From Pseudomonas solani (lineage in GTDB: Bacteria; Pseudomonadota; Gammaproteobacteria; Pseudomonadales; Pseudomonadaceae), in contig NZ_AP023081.1 in the NCBI RefSeq assembly GCF_026072635.1, forward strand, positions 5,018,501 to 5,082,500: DNA of 64,000 nucleotides. The letters are read 5' to 3'. The translations under genes were made by a program, and so were the position numbers. Below, piece by piece: positions 59,371-64,000 of the stretch (position 1 is its first letter; every line of letters starts with the position of its first letter). The notes under the pieces were generated by a model. That model saw only the letters and a program-made list of their open reading frames with translations. It ran no database searches and was not told the origin of the DNA.

Positions 59371-60228
59371 CTACAGGTCTGCGCCATCTGGGCTGAGGAG
59401 CCTGACCAGGCGCTCTTCCAGCTCACGGCCGGCGCTGCCCTGGCCTTGGCGGCTGTAGAGGGCGAGGCGTACGCCCTGGATGTCGGGCAGGCCGCTGCTG
59501 GCGGCGAGCACGCGGTGCTGGGTGGTGGCGATGCGCAGGGGCAGCAGGCTGATGCCGAGGCCGGCGGCGACGGCGGAGCAGACGCTGGCGAGGCTGGCGC
59601 TGGAGTAGGCGATGCGCCAGCGGCGGCCCTGCACGTCGAGGCCGTGGAGCATCTCGTTGCGGTACAGGCCGCCGGCGGGGAAGGCCACCAGGGGCAGGGG
59701 CTCGCGGCCCAGCACCGGGTTGTCGCGGCTGTCGAACCAGCCCATGGGTTCCGGCCAGGAAGCGAGGCAGTCGTCGCTGTCGCCCATCTGCTTGACCAGC
59801 AGCAAGTCGAATTCGCCGCCCTGCCAGGCACGGCGCAGGTCCGGGCCGAGGCCGCTGGTGACCTCCAGGCGCGTGCCGGGGTGGTTGGCGGCGAAGGCGG
59901 CCAGCAGCGGCATCAAGCGTTCGGCGGCGAAGTCCTCGGGCACCCCCAGGCGCAGCACACCGGCGCTTTCCAGGTCGCCCATGGCGTCGCGCGCCTCTTC
60001 CTGCAGGGCGAGCAGGCGCCGCGCATAGCCCAGCAGGCGCTCGCCTTCGACCGTGGCCACCACGCGGCGCTGGCTGCGGTCCAGCAGGCTGCAGCCGACG
60101 TCGTCTTCCAGGCGGCGCAATTGCTGGCTGACGGTGGATTGGGTGAGGTGCAGGCGCTCGGCGGCGCGGGTGAAGTTGCCGCAGTCGGCCACCGCCACGA
60201 AGCTGCGCAGGAGTTGCGGGTCGAACAT
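59371..60228 (-). CDS. LysR-type regulator
   Basis: 285 residues from ATG 60228. HTH LRSFVAVADCGNFTRAAERLHLTQSTVSQQLRRLEDDVG; effector domain with VGSLGVPEDF-like LRLGVPEDFAAERLMPLL and GLGISLLPLRIA. It is divergent from the deaminase/CynX-type transporter pair (105-nt gap), the usual genomic place of the regulator for a purine/pyrimidine-type or related catabolic gene pair in Pseudomonas. Ligand unknown. Confidence 0.87.
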   Translation of the reverse strand: MFDPQLLRSFVAVADCGNFTRAAERLHLTQSTVSQQLRRLEDDVGCSLLDRSQRRVVATVEGERLLGYARRLLALQEEARDAMGDLESAGVLRLGVPEDFAAERLMPLLAAFAANHPGTRLEVTSGLGPDLRRAWQGGEFDLLLVKQMGDSDDCLASWPEPMGWFDSRDNPVLGREPLPLVAFPAGGLYRNEMLHGLDVQGRRWRIAYSSASLASVCSAVAAGLGISLLPLRIATTQHRVLAASSGLPDIQGVRLALYSRQGQGSAGRELEERLVRLLSPDGADL

Positions 60229-60333
60229 GGAATCATGCCCTCTGCCACTGGTTTGCATGGTCATATTTAATTTCAGAATACCTGGCCGGCTGGACATAAT
60301 CCGCAGGTTTTCCTCACCTTCGGAGCGATTTCC

Positions 60334-60714
60334 ATGACGGATGACCAGGCATTCCTGCAGCGGGCGGTGGAGCTGGCCCGCGCCAACGTCGAGCGCGGCG
60401 GCCGGCCTTTCGGCGCGCTGCTGGCCATGCGTGCCGCCAGCCAGAGCCTGGGCCCGCGCCTGGAGGGCTGCGTGATCTACGCCAGCGGCCAGCCCTGCCC
60501 GATGTGCCTGGCCGCCATGCACCTGAGCGGGGTGAGCCGCGCGGTGTTCGCCATCGCCAACGAAGAGGGCGAGCCCTTCGGCCTCTCCACCGCCGCCATC
60601 TACCAACAGATGGCGCTACCCCTGGCGCAGCAGCGCCTGCCGGTGCGGCACCTGCCCCAGGCGGGCGCCACCGCGCTCTACCAGCGCTGGAAGGACCTGC
60701 ATGCGCAAGGCTGA
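60334..60714 (+). pseudogene. Cytidine/guanine deaminase-like protein lacking the HAE motif
   Basis: 126 residues. The beginning (VELARANVERGGRPFGALLA) and the second zinc motif (ASGQPCPMCLAAMHLSG) are clear, as is the C-terminal PFGLSTAAIYQQM. Between GGRPFGA and LLAMRAASQ about 27-30 residues are missing in frame, including the HAE that supplies a zinc ligand and the proton-shuttling Glu. Full-length members are about 155 residues. The product therefore cannot have normal deaminase activity; it may be a pseudogene or altered protein. Its stop overlaps the transporter gene by 14 nt. Confidence 0.75.
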
Positions 60715-61897
60715 AACCTGCACCCCGCTGGTCGCCTGGCTGCTGCTGGTGGCCCTGGGCCTGAACCTGCGGCCGATTCTTGGCTCGGTGAGCCCGCTGC
60801 TGGGCGAGATCCGCGCGGCCACCGGCTTGAGCTTCCAGAGCACGGCGCTGCTGACCACGCTGCCGGTGATCTGCATGGGCCTGGTGGCCCTGGCGGCGGT
60901 GCGCCTGGAAGCGCGCCTGGGTGAGCGACGTGGCGTGGCCATCGGGCTGACGTTGATCTTCGCTGCCTGCCTGGCCCGCTGGCTCTGCGACCAGGGCGGT
61001 GCGCTGCTGGGCACGGCGCTGCTGGGTGGCATCGGCGTGGCGCTGATCCAGGCACTGGTGCCCGCGGTGATCAAGCGCCAGTTCGCCGGCCGCGTGGCCT
61101 TGGCCATGGGGCTGTATTCGGCGTCGCTGATGAGCGGTGGCGGGCTGTCGGCCTTGCTCAGCCCGGTACTGGCGGGGCATTTCGGCCATTGGCAGGCGGG
61201 GCTGGGCTTCTGGCTGGTGCCGGCTGCGCTGGCGCTGCTGCTGTGGTTACGCCTGCCGCTGGCGCGGGCCGATTCGCCGCACGCAAGCGCTGAGCCAAGG
61301 CTGTTGGGAGACCGCCGCGCCTGGACGCTGGCGCTGTACTTCGGGCTGATCAACTGCGGCTACATGAGCATGGTGGCCTGGCTGCCGGCCTTCTATCAGC
61401 AGCTGGGATGGAGCCCGACCCGCAGCGGCTCCCTGCTGGCCTTCATGACGGTGTTCCAGGTGCTGGCCGCATTGGTGATGCCGGCCCTGGCCCAACGCAG
61501 CGTGGACCGCCGCCCGCTGCTGACGCTGTGCCTGGCGGCGCAGGCGGTGGGCTTCGCCGGCCTGGTGTGGATGCCGCAGCAGCTGACCCTGCTGTGGGTG
61601 GCGCTGATCGGCTTCGGCCTGGGCGCGTGCTTTGCGCTGAGCCTGATCCTCACCCTCGACCATCGCCGTGACCCGCGCGAAGCGGGGCAACTGGCAGCCT
61701 TCGTGCAGGGCATCGGCTTCCTGATCAATGCGGTGTCGCCCTGGCTGACGGGCTGGCTGCGGGAAGTGACGGGCAGCTTCACCAGCGCCTGGGTGGTGCT
61801 GGTGGTGATGGTGCTGGCGATGCTGGCGCTGACCCGGGTGTTCAGCCCGGCCAGCTATGGGATGGCGCCGGGCGGCGAAGTGCCGGCCCGGGCCTGA
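60701..61897 (+). CDS. CynX/NimT-type MFS transporter
   Basis: 398 residues, about 12 helices. The start LLLVALGLNLRPILGSVSPLLGEIRAATGLS is diagnostic of the cyanate/NimT (YycB-like) subfamily. Its ATG lies inside the deaminase 3' end, so they are translationally linked. Homologous gene pairs occur in Pseudomonas next to LysR regulators. Substrate unknown, perhaps a nucleobase-like compound. Confidence 0.87.
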   Translation: MRKAETCTPLVAWLLLVALGLNLRPILGSVSPLLGEIRAATGLSFQSTALLTTLPVICMGLVALAAVRLEARLGERRGVAIGLTLIFAACLARWLCDQGGALLGTALLGGIGVALIQALVPAVIKRQFAGRVALAMGLYSASLMSGGGLSALLSPVLAGHFGHWQAGLGFWLVPAALALLLWLRLPLARADSPHASAEPRLLGDRRAWTLALYFGLINCGYMSMVAWLPAFYQQLGWSPTRSGSLLAFMTVFQVLAALVMPALAQRSVDRRPLLTLCLAAQAVGFAGLVWMPQQLTLLWVALIGFGLGACFALSLILTLDHRRDPREAGQLAAFVQGIGFLINAVSPWLTGWLREVTGSFTSAWVVLVVMVLAMLALTRVFSPASYGMAPGGEVPARA

Positions 61898-61903
61898 GGC
61901 GGG

Positions 61904-62908
61904 TTACTGCGACTGCTTGCGGTTGACGACCTGCGCGGCCTTGACGATGTCGGCGCCGATCTCGGGGGTGAACTGCTCCCACACCGGCTGCATGGCGGTG
62001 CGCCAGGCTTGGCGTTCCTCGGGGCTGAGGGTGACCAGCTGGGTCTTGCCGCTGCTCTGGATGCGTTGGCGGTCGGCCTGGTTCTGCTGCTCGGCGGCGT
62101 GGTTCACCGCAAAGGTGACCTCATCGATGATGGCTTCCAGCTCGGTGCGGGTCTTGTGCGGGATGGCGTACCAGGTGCGCGCGTTGCTCACCAGCATGTA
62201 GTCCAGCACACCGTGGTTGGTTTCCATGATGAAGGGCTGGACGGTGTTGATCTTCTGGCTGTAGAGGTTGGACCAGGTGTTCTCGGTGCCCTGGACCTTG
62301 CCGCTTTGCAGCGCCGCGAAGGCTTCGGCAAAGGGCATCGGCACGGCCTTGGCGCCGAGCTGGGCGAACTGCGCCTCGAGTACGCCGGAGGCCTGGATAC
62401 GGAAGGCCAGGCCGCGGGCGTCGGCCGGTGTGTGCAGGGCGCGGTTGGCCGACATCTGTTTCATGCCGTTGTGCCAGTAGGCGAGGCCGATGATGCCCTT
62501 GTCTTCCATGGAGCGCAGCAGTTGGCGGCCCTTGGCGCGCTTCTGGAAGCGGTTGACGGCTTCGAGGTCGTCGAACAGGAAGGGCAGGTCGAAGATCTGC
62601 AACTGCTTGGTGTACTGGTCGAACTTGGCCAGCGACGGGGCCAGCAGGTCCACCTTGCCGTCCGCCAGGGCTTGCAGCTCGTCGGCGTCGCCGAACAGCG
62701 TGGAGTTGGGGTAGACCTCCACCTTCACCTGGCTGCCGAGGCGTTCTTCCACCAGCTTCTTGAACAGGAGCGCGCCCTGGCCCTTGGGCGTGTCGTCGGC
62801 CACCACGTGGGAGAAGCGCAGGGTAATGGGCGCTTCCTCCGCAGCGGCGGCGAAACCGGTGGGCAGAGTCAGTGCGCAGGCCAGGACGGCGATGTACTTC
62901 TTGATCAT
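61904..62908 (-). CDS. dctP: TRAP transporter substrate-binding protein DctP
   Basis: 334 residues from ATG 62908 with signal peptide (YIAVLACALTLPTGFAAAA). The TRAP DctP family is evident: RFSHVVADDTPKGQGALLFKKLVEERLGSQV, LQIFDLPFLFDDLEAV, the conserved Arg in AFRIQASGVLEAQFAQLGAKAVPMPFAEAFAALQSGKVQGTENTW is typical of C4-dicarboxylate binders. The DctQ and DctM membrane genes are not in the window; they could lie elsewhere. It is convergent with the MFS gene, only 6 nt apart. Confidence 0.92.
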   Translation of the reverse strand: MIKKYIAVLACALTLPTGFAAAAEEAPITLRFSHVVADDTPKGQGALLFKKLVEERLGSQVKVEVYPNSTLFGDADELQALADGKVDLLAPSLAKFDQYTKQLQIFDLPFLFDDLEAVNRFQKRAKGRQLLRSMEDKGIIGLAYWHNGMKQMSANRALHTPADARGLAFRIQASGVLEAQFAQLGAKAVPMPFAEAFAALQSGKVQGTENTWSNLYSQKINTVQPFIMETNHGVLDYMLVSNARTWYAIPHKTRTELEAIIDEVTFAVNHAAEQQNQADRQRIQSSGKTQLVTLSPEERQAWRTAMQPVWEQFTPEIGADIVKAAQVVNRKQSQ

Positions 62909-63300
62909 TGATGTCCCTTTCTTGTTATCGGGCAGATAAGTGCACCTTCGCGGGTTAGCGAGGGCGGCAGGCGCAGTGGCGCCCATCGGGGGCGTCCGGC
63001 TACGGCCTTGTCGTTATGGTAGTTCCCGCTTCGGCAGTTTGCCGGGGCGGTTTCGGGCAGGGGGCTGGCGGGTGGCCATCGACTGCGACGGACCGCCGAT
63101 TATCTCCCAGAGCGGCCGCTCCAATGAGCGGAGCAATGCTCAGTTCTGGCAAATAGCTGGTGGCGCGGGTGACGTGTCGTCGGCTGGCTGCGTCGACGGC
63201 GCCCCTGGCGGATGACCGGCATCACGGCCGCGACCCCGCCAGCTATACCCAGTGGAGGCCCGGCCTGCCTGAAGTCGCCGTGGCCTCCCGGAGGGAATCC
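62909..63300. other. Intergenic between divergent dctP and SDR genes
   Basis: 392 bases. No gene recognised. A short palindrome GAGCGGCCGCTC (63111-63122) with GAGCGGAGCAATGCTC following may be a regulator site. GGAGGGAATCC precedes the SDR start. Confidence 0.4.
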
Positions 63301-64000
63301 ATGCCGCACCCTGCCAGAACCGCAATCGTCACGGGCGCCTCCCGAGGGATAGGGGCCGCCATCGCCCGACGCCTCGCCGCCGACGGCTTCCAGATCGTCG
63401 TCAACTATGCCGCCCGTCCCGAGGCCGCCGAACAGGTGGTGCGCTCGATCATCCAGGCCGGAGGCCGGGCGTACGCCATCCTCGCGGATGTCAGCGACCC
63501 GGCGGCGGTGGCCGTGCTCTTCGACCAGACCGAGCTGGAGTACGGCGGGGTCGATGTGCTGGTGAACAACGCCGGGATCATCCAGCCTGGCCTGGTGGAC
63601 CTGGCCGATACCAGCGAGGCGCTGTACGACCGGATTTTCGCGGTCAACACCCGCGGCACCTTCAACACCATGAAGCTGGCCGCGCAGCGCCTGCGCGATG
63701 GCGGGCGGATCATCAACTTCTCCACCAGCGTGGTGGGCCTGGCGCTGCCGGGCTACGCCGCCTATGCCGGCTCCAAGGCGGCGGTGGAGGCCATGGGCCG
63801 GGTGTTCGCCAAGGAGCTGCGCGGCCGCGGCATCACCGTCAACTGCGTAGCGCCGGGGCCGACCGCCACCGAGCTGTTCCTCGACGGCAAGGACGCGGAA
63901 ACCGTGGCGCGCCTGGCCAACCTGGCGCCCTTGCAGCGCCTCGGCCAGCCGGAAGACATCGCCGGGGTGGTGGCCTTCCTCGCCAGCGAGGAGGGCGGCT
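63301..64000 (+). CDS. SDR-family oxidoreductase, 3' truncated by window end
   Basis: Starts ATG 63301 after a GGAGGGA ribosome-binding site and is open to the window end (233 codons visible). TGASRGIGAAIAR gives the NAD(P)-binding motif, NNAGIIQPG is the NAG motif, the catalytic Ser lies in NFSTSVVG and the active-site Tyr in YAAYAGSKAAVEAM. Typical of 3-oxoacyl-ACP reductase-like or sugar/alcohol dehydrogenase SDRs; substrate unknown. The end is outside the window. Confidence 0.88.
   Translation, partial: MPHPARTAIVTGASRGIGAAIARRLAADGFQIVVNYAARPEAAEQVVRSIIQAGGRAYAILADVSDPAAVAVLFDQTELEYGGVDVLVNNAGIIQPGLVDLADTSEALYDRIFAVNTRGTFNTMKLAAQRLRDGGRIINFSTSVVGLALPGYAAYAGSKAAVEAMGRVFAKELRGRGITVNCVAPGPTATELFLDGKDAETVARLANLAPLQRLGQPEDIAGVVAFLASEEGG

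Overview
The window is about 64 kb of a high-GC gammaproteobacterial chromosome and reads as Pseudomonas in the broad sense (aeruginosa/resinovorans-like). The support is a complete muxA-muxB-muxC-opmB efflux operon, an OprB-family porin, a DUF2790 protein (a family largely confined to Pseudomonas), Pseudomonas-type REP palindromes, FUSC/DUF1656/HlyD efflux genes and many LysR, AraC and TetR regulators. I found no rRNA or tRNA genes, no CRISPR array and no transposase or integrase gene.

Layout. 1-5.0 kb: a 5'-truncated secreted SH3-like protein, two unrecognised genes, a small membrane protein and a PAS-PAS chemoreceptor with a sigma28-like promoter and a probable frameshift at its start. 5.1-6.7 kb: an alpha/beta hydrolase divergent from a TetR regulator, with two tandem 17-bp operator-like palindromes between them. 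6.9-14.9 kb: a six-gene catabolic operon (cupin dioxygenase-like protein, MFS transporter, zinc alcohol dehydrogenase, SDR, OprB-type porin, GMC oxidoreductase) divergent from an AraC regulator. 15.0-19.0 kb: an AT-richer island with a Hachiman anti-phage system (hamA, hamB) and a third co-directional gene for a DCL/DUF3223 protein. 19.1-20.5 kb: two convergent phage-regulator-like modules, each with the same ~54-nt leader box followed by an ORF starting MHDA(F/L)TP; one encodes a Bro-N antirepressor-like protein. The leaders resemble, in organisation, phage C4 antisense control of antirepressors.

20.7-30.2 kb: a methyltransferase, a CAP-domain secreted protein, then a segment bounded by 103-bp direct repeats that contain the 3' end of the rlhA-like gene. 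The segment carries an 881-residue peptidoglycan-hydrolase effector (M23-like, SH3, EF-hand and pesticin-type lysozyme parts), an overlapping secreted immunity candidate, a TetR gene and an MpaB/DUF2236 oxygenase-like gene. 30.3-40.3 kb: housekeeping and accessory genes (EamA exporter, LysR, GNAT, glutamate-synthase-like protein, periplasmic binding protein) and an ECF-sigma operon with secreted EF-hand and repeat proteins. 40.5-45.3 kb: an AaeAB-like efflux operon with its own outer-membrane factor and a divergent LysR. 45.4-49.7 kb: DUF2790 protein, thiol peroxidase (tpx) and a TldD/PmbA-like pair. 49.9-59.0 kb: muxABC-opmB. 59.4-64.0 kb: LysR, a deaminase that lost its HAE motif, a CynX-type transporter, a TRAP binding protein and the start of an SDR gene.

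The most notable content is (i) hamAB with the DCL-domain third gene, (ii) the lysozyme effector/immunity pair inside the direct-repeat-bounded segment, and (iii) the duplicated C4-like leader/Bro-N modules next to the defence island. All functional assignments come from reading the sequence and recalling families; no database search was run.
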